Source: Ignavibacteriales bacterium (GTDB lineage Bacteria > Bacteroidota > Ignavibacteria > UBA10030). From it: 21,334 nt of DNA. This document shows positions 14,157-20,959 of this stretch, one piece after another. The stretch is from NCBI GenBank assembly GCA_016207365.1, contig JACQPU010000027.1, positions 1 through 21,334 of the forward strand. The letters run 5' to 3'. Position 1 is the stretch's first letter, and each line of letters starts with the position of its first letter. The position numbers and the translations under genes are program-made. Below the pieces are notes generated by a model. The model was not told the origin of the DNA, made no database searches, and saw only the letters and a list, made by a program, of their open reading frames with translations.

Positions 14157-14563
14157 GGACGCACCATCAGAATGAGGAAGATAGACAGGTTGATCCCGTG
14201 ACCGGCAAAACACAATATACAAAGAACCCTCAGTTTCCAGATAAGCGAATATGTAAGGACAATCCCCAGAAACACCGTGAAGCCCGAAATAAGGCGAAGC
14301 TCCAGAAGGATTTCCCTGGTCACAGTCGGGAAGAAGGAAAGAATGATGAGGCCCAGATAATAGATAACTCCCAGATAGAAGTTTGGCACTCGTAGAAGAC
14401 GTGCTTCCGGGGTCCCGAGGATGGTTCCGCAACTCTGCTCTTCCATGCGGCACACTTCAGGAATCCATGCGGCATCGGGACGGAGGAGCTTGCGGTGGAC
14501 AAGCGTGAAATAGACGGAGATGACGAAGCCAACGAATGAGAGAAGCGCGAGAGAGAGGTTCAT
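14153..14563 (-). CDS. vitamin K epoxide reductase (VKOR) family membrane protein
   Basis: The 136-aa protein has four hydrophobic helices (about 3-22, 61-79, 92-110, 115-134) and the four VKOR cysteines: a loop pair Cys38-X6-Cys45 and the membrane CXXC Cys115-Ile-Leu-Cys118 in LRVLCILCFAGHGINL. In bacteria VKOR reoxidises periplasmic thiol oxidases by passing electrons to quinone, taking the place of DsbB. It is a bare VKOR domain without a fused thioredoxin, so a separate DsbA-like partner is expected elsewhere. ATG 14563 begins at the first helix; the upstream frame to 14788 runs through repeat sequence and is rejected. Its stop overlaps the deacetylase start by 4 bp. The upstream gap carries a heptad repeat array. 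Confidence 0.82.
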   Translation of the reverse strand: MNLSLALLSFVGFVISVYFTLVHRKLLRPDAAWIPEVCRMEEQSCGTILGTPEARLLRVPNFYLGVIYYLGLIILSFFPTVTREILLELRLISGFTVFLGIVLTYSLIWKLRVLCILCFAGHGINLSIFLILMVRP

Positions 14564-14615
14564 AGGATTGCCGATTAATAATAGCCAGCGAAGAGGAAGA
14601 GCGCAAGTTTCGGGA

Positions 14616-14706
14616 TAGTTATTAGTTATTGGTTTTTGGTATTTGGTCCTTGGTATTTGGTCCTTCATCCCCGGTATTTGACTTTTGGTGCTCATTATTG
14701 GTCCGT
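14616..14706. repeat. heptad repeat array (TGGTATT/TGGTCCT)
   Basis: Thirteen consecutive 7-bp units can be read without a phase break from 14616 to 14706: TAGTTAT twice, TGGTTTT, TGGTATT, TGGTCCT, TGGTATT, TGGTCCT, TCATCCC, CGGTATT, TGACTTT, TGGTGCT, CATTATT and GGTCCGT. It fills most of the 194-bp gap between the divergent VKOR gene and the gene at 14758. No stop-free conserved product is encoded. It is the clearest of the short-period tracts in the window. Confidence 0.75.
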
Positions 14707-14757
14707 TGGGCTGTTCACATTGGAAATTTCGAACTTCCCTCATTACATTCTGTTTCC

Positions 14758-15159
14758 ATGCGCAATGACATAAAACTCCTGGATACATTGGCGGATATCG
14801 TAACTGGCCGCGGCGTCAAACGGGCTAAACATGAGCTTGTGCTCGACGGAAAGCCGGTTGTCGATGAATTCGTCTCATGCCTCAAAGAGCATGGATTTCT
14901 TCAGACAACCGTCGGAGATGTCGATGTCCGAATCGGCGAGCGCGTACCGGCATTCTATCTTGACAGCACGACAGCGTACTTCGGATGGGTGTTCTGGGAG
15001 AAATTCACCGATGCGAAAGCGCGAAAGCTGTGGGGCTCGGTGGTCAGAAACGCCAAGGGCGATTGGGCCATTCAAATCCCGCCAACAAAACCAATCCCCA
15101 TTTATGCCAATTCCGCCGCCAAGATCGACATGGATACGGACAGGCCAATCTATCTCTAA
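14758..15159 (+). CDS. conserved-looking protein of unknown function
   Basis: I do not recognise the family of this 133-aa protein. It is soluble, with a mixed charged N-terminal half (DIKLLDTLADIVTGRGVKRA, HELVLDGKPVVDEFVSCLKE) and a more aromatic C-terminal half (AFYLDSTTAYFGWVFWEKF, WAIQIPPTKPIPIYANSAA). There is one cysteine (Cys41) and no signal peptide, membrane helix or known catalytic motif. ATG 14758 is chosen because upstream codons run through the heptad array. Its stop lies 9 bp before the M28 peptidase start and forms part of that gene's AAAGGA ribosome binding site, so the two are likely cotranscribed. The orderly composition argues for a real gene. Confidence 0.65.
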   Translation: MRNDIKLLDTLADIVTGRGVKRAKHELVLDGKPVVDEFVSCLKEHGFLQTTVGDVDVRIGERVPAFYLDSTTAYFGWVFWEKFTDAKARKLWGSVVRNAKGDWAIQIPPTKPIPIYANSAAKIDMDTDRPIYL

Positions 15160-15168
15160 AGGATACTG

Positions 15169-17259
15169 ATGAAGAATTTCCTCATCTCTATTGTTACGAT
15201 CAGTGTTTCTCTGACCGCAATCGCGCAGAATAACGGGATTCGCGGATTTCTCCCGAGCAACATCGCCGATCAGCGAAAACATGAAGCCGCGGCCCAACAG
15301 ACAATTTCCGAAAAAGAAGCGGAACAAACCCTCTTCATGCTTACGAAGGAGCCGCACCATGCCGGGAGCGCCGGTGGACGCCGGGTGGCAGAGTATGTCC
15401 GGCAACGCCTCAAGGAATTCGGATTCGATTCGAGGTTGGCGGAGTACCATGTCCTTCTTCCCACTCCCCGCTCGGTAAGCGTAACGATCCTCGAACCGGT
15501 GGAGAAAGAGCTCAGCATTGCTGAACAAACGGAGTTCCATCCCGAGGCCCTTATTCCGTTCAACGCGTATTCCCCGTCGGGAGACGTGACCGCCGAGGTG
15601 GTGTATGCGAATTATGCCCTGGCGGAGGATTTTCAGTCTCTCGAAGAGCGTGGAATTGACGTTACCGGAAAGATCGTTATTGCACGCTATGGGGGCGTTT
15701 ATCGTGGATTGAAAGTTCTTGAAGCAACCAAGGCAGGTGCCATTGGCGTGATCCTTTATTCAGATCCTTCAGACGATGGCTACATGGCAGGCGATGTGTA
15801 TCCGAAAGGTCCCATGCGACCGTGGGACGGCGTTCAACGTGGAACCATCCGCTTTGCCGAACGTTATCCCGGTGATCCATTGACACCAGGGACGCCTGCG
15901 ACTAAGGACGCAAAACGGATTTCCCTCGAAGTAGACCCTGACATGCCGGAGATTCCCTGCGTCCCGTTGTCGTACGGTGCAGCACAGCACATTCTGCAGA
16001 CACTCGAGGGGCCGTCAGTACCTCGCGCCTGGCAGGGCGGCCTCCCCTTCACGTACCATTTCGGCGCGGGACCCACGAAGGTTCGGATCCGGCTTGACAT
16101 GGACTTCCAGATAAGACCCATTTGGAACAATGTTGCGGTGCTCAGGGGAACCGAAGAACCTGATCAATGGATCATTCTCGGCGGACATCGTGATGGCTGG
16201 ATATTTGGCGCACAGGATCCAAACGGTGGCACGGCCGTTCTGCTCGAGGCGGCCCGTGCCATCAGCCGGCAGGTGAAGGCAGGCTGGAAACCGCGCCGGA
16301 CAATCGTGATTGCCCAGTGGGACGCGGAGGAATACGGGCTCATAGGCTCAACCGAGTGGGGCGAACAGTTGCGGGACGAACTGAAAAAGAAGGCCGTCGT
16401 TTACATGAACTTCGACGCCACGATATCAGGACCGACATTTGGCGCCAGTGCGACGCCATCGCTCGATTTATTCCTCAAAAGCATTACAGCCGACGTCCTC
16501 GATCCCGGCAAGGACGTTCCTGTCCTCTCCGCCTGGTGGCAGAATCAGAACAAGGACGAGGCGACGAGACTCGAGGACATTATTCCGGAAACCGCTGCTA
16601 TCAACGTTGGCCGGATGGGAGGAGGATCGGATCACGTCGTATTTCAGAATCACCTCGGAATTCCGTCCATGGGATTTGGCTTTGGGGGACCCGGAGGGAT
16701 CTACCACTCGTATTATGACAACTTCGACTGGATGAAGCGCTTTGGTGATCCTGGTTTTCGATACCATGCGGCAGCAGCACGGCTCGCTGCGCTGGCGGGA
16801 ATGAGAATGGCCAACGCGGATGTTTTGCCTTTTTCTCTTGCTCCGTATGCCGACGAGATTCTGAAACAGCTTGAGGGCATTGAGAAGCGGCACAAGGATT
16901 CCTGGCCGGCGACGCTTAGCCTCGATACGGTGAAGCAGAAAGCTTCGCAGTGGAAAACCATGGCAATGAAGGTTGATGAAAAGATTGCGCAGCCGGAGCG
17001 TCCGAGGAATCTGAAGGAAATCAATTCTCTTTTATCCTTGCTCGAACGCGAGTTTGCCGTTGAGCCGGGTCTTGAGGGACGGGAATGGTTCAAGCACCGT
17101 ATCGTCGTCGCAACCGGATATGAATCCGTCGGCCTTCCGGGTATTCATCAGGCAGCTGAATCAGGTAATTGGGAAAGCGCCGCCAGGGAAACCAGGATAC
17201 TGGCATCCATCCTCGACTCAATCATAGCAATGACATCCCGACTTGATGCCCTCCTTTGA
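15169..17259 (+). CDS. secreted M28 metallopeptidase, GCPII/NAALADase-like
   Basis: This 696-aa exopeptidase has a signal peptide (MKNFLISIVTISVSLTAIAQ), a PA insert (about 125-290, TGKIVIARYGGVYRG), the co-catalytic zinc peptidase core and a C-terminal TFR-dimer-like helical domain (about 575-696). The zinc ligands read as His340 (GGHRDGW), Asp350 (QDPNGGT), Glu388 (DAEEYG), Asp416 (NFDATI) and His513 (YHSYYDNFDW), with Glu387 as catalytic base. Their spacing (10, 38, 28 and 97 residues) nearly equals that of human glutamate carboxypeptidase II, as I recall it. It should act in the periplasm or outside, trimming C-terminal residues from peptides. AAAGGA lies 5 bp before ATG 15169. Its 3' end overlaps the DNA glycosylase gene by 14 bp. 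The preferred residue cannot be read from the sequence. Confidence 0.92.
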   Translation: MKNFLISIVTISVSLTAIAQNNGIRGFLPSNIADQRKHEAAAQQTISEKEAEQTLFMLTKEPHHAGSAGGRRVAEYVRQRLKEFGFDSRLAEYHVLLPTPRSVSVTILEPVEKELSIAEQTEFHPEALIPFNAYSPSGDVTAEVVYANYALAEDFQSLEERGIDVTGKIVIARYGGVYRGLKVLEATKAGAIGVILYSDPSDDGYMAGDVYPKGPMRPWDGVQRGTIRFAERYPGDPLTPGTPATKDAKRISLEVDPDMPEIPCVPLSYGAAQHILQTLEGPSVPRAWQGGLPFTYHFGAGPTKVRIRLDMDFQIRPIWNNVAVLRGTEEPDQWIILGGHRDGWIFGAQDPNGGTAVLLEAARAISRQVKAGWKPRRTIVIAQWDAEEYGLIGSTEWGEQLRDELKKKAVVYMNFDATISGPTFGASATPSLDLFLKSITADVLDPGKDVPVLSAWWQNQNKDEATRLEDIIPETAAINVGRMGGGSDHVVFQNHLGIPSMGFGFGGPGGIYHSYYDNFDWMKRFGDPGFRYHAAAARLAALAGMRMANADVLPFSLAPYADEILKQLEGIEKRHKDSWPATLSLDTVKQKASQWKTMAMKVDEKIAQPERPRNLKEINSLLSLLEREFAVEPGLEGREWFKHRIVVATGYESVGLPGIHQAAESGNWESAARETRILASILDSIIAMTSRLDALL

Positions 17260-18172
17260 CTCGTTCGTACAAACGCGCGTATCCCTGGCCGTCCCGCGGC
17301 ACTTCAGTTTTTGGCGGACAGTCTACAGTCACGGCTGGTGTACGCTCCCGCCCTTCTCCGTCAGCAAAGATCGTCACGTGTTCATGTGTCTTCTTCGTCT
17401 GAACGACGGCGCGCTTGTTCATTGCACTGCGCGGGTTTCCAAACGCGGTATTGACGTCGACATCCGCTCACGCGATGTACTGACACCAACACAACGTGCG
17501 GAAATTCGTCGTCAGATCCGGACGTGTTTCCGACTCGATGAAGATTTGTCGGCGTTCCATGCCGAAGTGCGAAAACATCGATCGTACGCATGGATCACAC
17601 GCTCCGGCTCGGGAAGACTCCTGAGAGCACCAACAGTCTTCGAAGATATCGTCAAGATGCTGTGCACAACCAACTGCACGTGGGCACTCACCGAGGTAAT
17701 GGTCGGCAATCTGGTCAGCAGGCTTGGCGAAGCGTTTGCCGACGGTATGCGTGCATTCCCAACACCTGCAGCGCTGGCCGGGGCAAGCGAGGCATTTCTG
17801 CGGAAGGAAATTCGTTCGGGCTATCGATCTCCTTACCTCGTCGAATTTGCCGAACGAGTTGCCTCGGGAGAGGTCGATATCGAATCCTGGCGGTCTTCCC
17901 CTCTCGCAACCGCCGATTTGTTTAACGAGGTCCGCAGCATCAAGGGCATGGGCCCTTATGCAACCGGAAATCTTCTCAGGCTTCTCGGCCGTTACGACTA
18001 CCTGGCCCTTGACTCATGGGTGCGATCACAGTTTGCAGAAGTCCATCATAACGGGCGTCGGGTAAGCGACCGGACGATTGAGCGGAGATATGAGCAATTC
18101 GGGGAGTGGAAGGGGTTGTTTTTTTGGTTTGAAATGACGAAACATTGGTTGAACGACAAGTTTCCCTTCTGA
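17246..18172 (+). CDS. HhH-GPD superfamily DNA glycosylase (AlkA/OGG-like)
   Basis: The 308-aa protein has an N-terminal beta-rich domain like that of AlkA/OGG1 (about 10-110), then a helical domain with FEDIVKMLCTTNCTWAL (132-148), a helix-hairpin-helix VRSIKGMGPYATGNLL (229-244) and the catalytic aspartate Asp256 in YLALDSWVR. Such enzymes excise alkylated or oxidised bases from DNA. There is no lysine at the position used by bifunctional OGG/Nth enzymes that I can point to, and no C-terminal four-cysteine cluster, so a monofunctional glycosylase is most likely. ATG 17246 lies inside the end of the peptidase gene (14-bp overlap), with a TTG one codon earlier. The coupling to a secreted peptidase is probably positional. 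Lesion specificity is unknown. Confidence 0.8.
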   Translation: MPSFDSFVQTRVSLAVPRHFSFWRTVYSHGWCTLPPFSVSKDRHVFMCLLRLNDGALVHCTARVSKRGIDVDIRSRDVLTPTQRAEIRRQIRTCFRLDEDLSAFHAEVRKHRSYAWITRSGSGRLLRAPTVFEDIVKMLCTTNCTWALTEVMVGNLVSRLGEAFADGMRAFPTPAALAGASEAFLRKEIRSGYRSPYLVEFAERVASGEVDIESWRSSPLATADLFNEVRSIKGMGPYATGNLLRLLGRYDYLALDSWVRSQFAEVHHNGRRVSDRTIERRYEQFGEWKGLFFWFEMTKHWLNDKFPF

Positions 18173-18191
18173 AGCTGATACAGCCCCATCA

Positions 18192-18240
18192 TTGAAATTT
18201 CGAAACTCGAAATCCTCAATCCGAAACAAATTCGAAAAAC
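18192..18240. repeat. heptad repeat (TTCGAAA type)
   Basis: TTCGAAA, CTCGAAA, TCCTCAA, TCCGAAA, CAAATTC and GAAAAAC follow in 7-bp steps from 18199, after the DNA glycosylase stop. It has the same period as the GGTT arrays but another consensus. It lies between two convergent genes. Confidence 0.55.
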
Positions 18241-18265
18241 CAAAACTGCGTCTTCCACTCTGAAA

Positions 18266-18303
18266 GAAAAACGAAGCCCCTGGACTTTTTCAGACCGGGG
18301 GCT
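18266..18303 (-). terminator. terminator between convergent genes
   Basis: AAGCCCC (18274-18280) and GGGGCTT (18297-18303) form a 7-bp stem with extra inner pairs. On the minus strand it is followed by CGTTTTTCTTTC, a good T-tract for ending the lipoprotein transcript; on the plus strand it is followed by TGTAGTCTTT, weaker. It probably works mainly for the minus strand and partly for both. Confidence 0.7.
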
Positions 18304-18331
18304 TTGTAGTCTTTACCGCTCGATTGTCTCG

Positions 18332-19249
18332 TTACGGTGCAACGAGGTATGGGATTCCCCAAATCTTTGTGGACCATGGAGCAACATCGTCAAAGAGGGA
18401 ATTCCGGGTGATGCCGCTCACAAAGAAATGATGGCGCCCCTGGACATGGGAGCTCCAGGTGTACTCGTACACCCTCGTGAAGGGTCCGCTGCCTGTCTGC
18501 GAAACAAGGTTCATCCGAATCCGTGCAGGCCTCAGTACGGAGGAGTTCAGCCACTGAAACGGCCGGTGAATAAAAACAAGATCCGTATCGGATTCCGTGC
18601 TTGTTAGTGTCAATCGCACGGTGATTGTCGCGGTGGTTCCAACGGAAGGCATGTGCCGGCCCGCGAACTCGGGGAACCGAAGATAAAACTCTGTCGGAGT
18701 CGTTACAGTCAACGTATCATTCCCTATATACGCAGTCAGCTCGTTAAAGGTAATTGTGGTATTCGACGTTGTCCCGCCATCCACACCGGAAACTTCGCGA
18801 AAACGCCAATTCTGGTACGGGTTATCTGTTCTGGCAACCCTTGTAACCCGGACTTTTCGTGTCGTGGATTCGGTAAAAGGTTTGCTGATGATCAACGTCG
18901 TATCCTGGACTGTGTCGCGGTGAGCGATTTTGATCTGACCCGACATGGTTTGAAGAATAGTCGCCACTACCAGTGTATCACCAAATCGCTGAAACGTCGC
19001 CAACCGTGTCGCCGTATCGACCCTCCGGCCCCAAGCGATCGGAAGGATCGGCGTAGTGGTCTTGGAGAGATTAAACTGATCGGCATCGCTGAGCATCATC
19101 TTGTCGCTCGTAAAGAGAGGATCTGACTCGATCATGATTTGCATGGCCGCCAGCTCATCCACTGCGGGTTCCGTCGACGACGTGCAGCCAGACAGAAGGA
19201 CGGCCACCGCAACCACCGCTCCCAGACCCACCAAGAGCTTGCGCTTCAT
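18332..19249 (-). CDS. lipoprotein of unknown function
   Basis: The 305-aa precursor starts with MKRKLLVGLG, a hydrophobic stretch and the lipobox LLSGC with Cys22 as lipidation site, so it is anchored in the outer or inner membrane. The mature part is rich in Thr, Val and Ser with alternating patterns (TATITVRLTLTSTESDTDLV, TLTVTTPTEFYLRFPEF) typical of all-beta domains. I recognise no catalytic motif or named family. AGGAGG lies 4 bp before ATG 19249. It is transcribed away from the S24-type repressor; a GACA-N4-TGTA site 60 bp upstream suggests that the repressor could control it too. A terminator follows its stop. Residues 35-60 (AMQIMIESDPLFTSDKMMLS) resemble no domain known to me. Confidence 0.8.
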   Translation of the reverse strand: MKRKLLVGLGAVVAVAVLLSGCTSSTEPAVDELAAMQIMIESDPLFTSDKMMLSDADQFNLSKTTTPILPIAWGRRVDTATRLATFQRFGDTLVVATILQTMSGQIKIAHRDTVQDTTLIISKPFTESTTRKVRVTRVARTDNPYQNWRFREVSGVDGGTTSNTTITFNELTAYIGNDTLTVTTPTEFYLRFPEFAGRHMPSVGTTATITVRLTLTSTESDTDLVFIHRPFQWLNSSVLRPARIRMNLVSQTGSGPFTRVYEYTWSSHVQGRHHFFVSGITRNSLFDDVAPWSTKIWGIPYLVAP

Positions 19250-19278
19250 AATGCCTCCTCACATGAATTGTGGAAAAA

Positions 19279-19309
19279 CAAACGGTTTATGTTGAAATCC
19301 TACCGTTTG
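19279..19309. repeat. inverted repeat CAAACGG-N17-CCGTTTG
   Basis: A 7-bp perfect inverted repeat (19279-19285 and 19303-19309) lies 30-60 bp upstream of the lipoprotein start. It adjoins the weak GACA-N4-TGTA site. It could be an operator half-site pair or a leader hairpin. Confidence 0.45.
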
Positions 19310-19320
19310 ACACCAATGTA
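19309..19320. promoter_or_regulatory. weak third copy of the GACA-N4-TGTC operator
   Basis: GACACCAATGTA matches the two operators at 19418 and 19450 in seven of the eight palindrome bases. It lies 60 bp upstream of the lipoprotein gene, where a repressor could act on that promoter. The match could be chance. Confidence 0.4.
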
Positions 19321-19386
19321 CGGGCCTGGTTTAATCGGCATCGTGACGGAAGTCAAATGCGGGCCTCTTCGCCAAATTTTTTCGCC

Positions 19387-19415
19387 TTGACAGTTGATGG
19401 ATTTCTGGCTAATGT
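19387..19415 (+). promoter_or_regulatory. promoter of the S24-type regulator gene
   Basis: TTGACA (19387-19392) is a perfect -35 box; TAATGT (19410-19415) lies 17 bp downstream as a moderate -10 box. Transcription would start near 19422, inside the first operator. Confidence 0.6.
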
Positions 19416-19417
19416 AT

Positions 19418-19429
19418 GACAAAAATGTC
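19418..19429. promoter_or_regulatory. operator 1: GACA-AAAA-TGTC
   Basis: A perfect palindrome GACA-N4-TGTC covers the predicted transcription start of the regulator gene and is followed by GTAG. It has the form of a two-fold site for a dimeric HTH repressor. The same palindrome plus GTAG recurs 32 bp downstream. Confidence 0.65.
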
Positions 19430-19449
19430 GTAGTTTTGAGGAGCAAGCG

Positions 19450-19461
19450 GACACACTTGTC
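19450..19461. promoter_or_regulatory. operator 2: GACA-CACT-TGTC
   Basis: The second perfect palindrome, again followed by GTAG, lies 12-24 bp before the regulator's ATG and adjoins its AGAGGG ribosome binding site. Its centre is 32 bp, about three helical turns, from operator 1, so two dimers could sit on the same DNA face and repress the gene. Confidence 0.65.
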
Positions 19462-19473
19462 GTAGAGGGTCGG

Positions 19474-20118
19474 ATGAAGGAATCAATTGCCGATAGAATC
19501 CGTATTGCCAGGCAGGCGCGAGGGATGGATCAGGCCAGGCTTGCCGCCAGGCTTGACGTTGCCACAAGGACACTCCAGCGGTGGGAGAAGGGGGAGCAGG
19601 TACCCGACAGCAATTATCTGATGCGTCTTGCCAAGGTACTCTCCGTTGCCCCGCACTGGATTTTGACCGGTGAGGGAACGATGCAAGGCGAACGGTCCCC
19701 AAAAATCCTCCCTCTTCCCACTCATCGTTACAAAAAAGTTGATCTGATTTCGCTTCCCCTCCTGTCCTCTGTTCCCGGCGGTGCACCAAGCTTGATGTTT
19801 CACCCGGAGTATGTTGAGAAGTATATTACCGTTGACTCCGTCAATGATTCCAGCGCCTTTGCCCTGGAGGTAAAGGGTAACAGCATGGCTCCCAGAATTG
19901 AGGACGGAGATATTATTGTCGTCAGTCCGAAACTGGAACCGCGCAGCGGCGATATCTGCGTTGTGCGGGTAAGCGAGGAGGATACAGTCAAGCGGGTCAA
20001 GATCGATGGACCGTTCGTCTATCTGATTCCCCTTAATCCGGATTACGAGCCGATGGCAGTGAAGAAGAAGGATGTGACGTTTATGTGGAGGGTTATCAGG
20101 GTGATAAAGAACGTGTAG
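19474..20118 (+). CDS. XRE-HTH / peptidase-S24 repressor, CI/LexA-like
   Basis: The 214-aa protein has an N-terminal XRE helix-turn-helix (about 5-62, QARLAARLDVATRTLQRWEK as recognition region) and a C-terminal S24 domain with Ser137 (VKGNSMAPRIEDGDII) and Lys173 (DTVKRVKIDG) forming the catalytic dyad. In LexA/CI proteins this domain cuts the protein's own linker after DNA damage, normally at Ala-Gly about 35 residues before the serine. Here that place reads SVPGGAPS (99-106), without Ala-Gly. The domain may still dimerise without self-cleavage, or cut at Pro-Gly or Gly-Gly. AGAGGG lies 4 bp before ATG 19474. Two GACA-N4-TGTC palindromes upstream suggest autoregulation. No prophage genes surround it, so it is more likely a cellular regulator than a phage repressor. 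Confidence 0.88.
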   Translation: MKESIADRIRIARQARGMDQARLAARLDVATRTLQRWEKGEQVPDSNYLMRLAKVLSVAPHWILTGEGTMQGERSPKILPLPTHRYKKVDLISLPLLSSVPGGAPSLMFHPEYVEKYITVDSVNDSSAFALEVKGNSMAPRIEDGDIIVVSPKLEPRSGDICVVRVSEEDTVKRVKIDGPFVYLIPLNPDYEPMAVKKKDVTFMWRVIRVIKNV

Positions 20119-20144
20119 TTCAAAGTTCACGGTTCAAGGTTCAT
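20117..20144. repeat. heptad repeat starting in the repressor stop codon
   Basis: AGTTCAA, AGTTCAC, GGTTCAA and GGTTCAT (20117-20144) are four exact 7-bp steps. The first unit shares its first two bases with the TAG stop of the repressor gene. The tract fills half of the gap to the next gene. Confidence 0.65.
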
Positions 20145-20173
20145 ATTTTCTTATCACACCGAGAACAACACAC

Positions 20174-20959
20174 ATGCCCCCAACATTTCACCTTCTGTCC
20201 ACGCTCACCTGGAAAACCATTCGCAAAGCCAAATACAAAGTCGCTATCCTGCCCTGGGGAGCGACGGAGCCACATAATTACCATCTTCCCTACGGCACCG
20301 ACGTCATTGAATCCGACTACATTGCATCCGAATCGGCTCGTCGCGCCAATAAAAAGGGAGCAAATGTGATTGTTCTCCCGACCATGCCTTTCGGCGTAAA
20401 CACCGGTCAGCTCGATCTCAACATGACCGTTAACATGAATCCAAGTACACAAGCGATGGTGTTCAGAGATGTTGTAGACTCTCTGTCCCGTTCTTCGGTC
20501 AGGAAACTTGTTATTCTGAACAGTCACGGCGGAAACGATTTTAAGCAGATGATCAGGGAACTTCAGCCTCGGTATTCGCATATGTTCCTTTGCGCGGTCA
20601 ACTGGTGGCAGATTTTGGACCAAAAGAAATTTTTCGACAATCCCGACGATCACGCAGGCGAGATGGAAACAAGCATCATGCTGGCAATTGCTCCCGAGCT
20701 CGTGCTTCCGCTCAGAGAAGCCGGGCCGGGGAAAACGAAGCCCTTCAGGATCAAGGCTCTTCGTGAGCGGTGGGCCTGGGCGCCCAGGCAGTGGAGCAAA
20801 ACGTCACAAGATACCGGTGCCGGAGATCCTTCGAAGGCCACTGCTGAAAAGGGACGCAGATACCTCGAAGCGCTTATTGGCAAAACTGCAGAGTTTCTGA
20901 CAGATCTTGCAAACGCGGATATTTCTGATCTCTACGAAAAGAGGAGCGTTTTTGGTTGA
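20174..20959 (+). CDS. creatininase-superfamily amidohydrolase (MftE/ArfB-like subgroup)
   Basis: The 261-aa protein has the metal-binding motifs GATEPHNYHLPYGTD (29-43; Glu32, His34 or His37, Asp43), NSHGGND (116-122; His118) and DHAGEMETS (159-167; Glu163). The HGGN form, with the glutamate ligand in AGEMETS, is that of the wider superfamily (mycofactocin peptidase MftE, FAPy deformylase ArfB) rather than of true creatininase, which has a Glu two residues after that His. Members hydrolyse cyclic or linear amides with two metal ions. ATG 20174 has no good Shine-Dalgarno, but the sequence from LTWKTIRKAKYKVAILPWG is family-like. No creatine or mycofactocin genes are near, so the substrate is open. 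It is followed by a long inverted heptad repeat. Confidence 0.85.
   Translation: MPPTFHLLSTLTWKTIRKAKYKVAILPWGATEPHNYHLPYGTDVIESDYIASESARRANKKGANVIVLPTMPFGVNTGQLDLNMTVNMNPSTQAMVFRDVVDSLSRSSVRKLVILNSHGGNDFKQMIRELQPRYSHMFLCAVNWWQILDQKKFFDNPDDHAGEMETSIMLAIAPELVLPLREAGPGKTKPFRIKALRERWAWAPRQWSKTSQDTGAGDPSKATAEKGRRYLEALIGKTAEFLTDLANADISDLYEKRSVFG

Noticed and set aside
14157..14453. N-terminal extension of the deacetylase frame
   Set aside because: It lies entirely within the VKOR gene in another frame. The family's N-terminus begins at ATG 14156, which overlaps the VKOR stop as ATGA.
14564..14788. N-terminal extension of the VKOR frame
   Set aside because: It translates the heptad array into low-complexity residues and precedes the first membrane helix; ATG 14563 is more plausible.
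19474..20118. Prophage immunity region
   Set aside because: The CI/LexA-like protein stands alone; no integrase, Cro, antirepressor or structural phage genes lie on either side.
19483..20130. 215-codon minus-strand frame opposite the repressor gene
   Set aside because: Shadow of the XRE/S24 gene, which has clear HTH and Ser/Lys motifs and a ribosome binding site.
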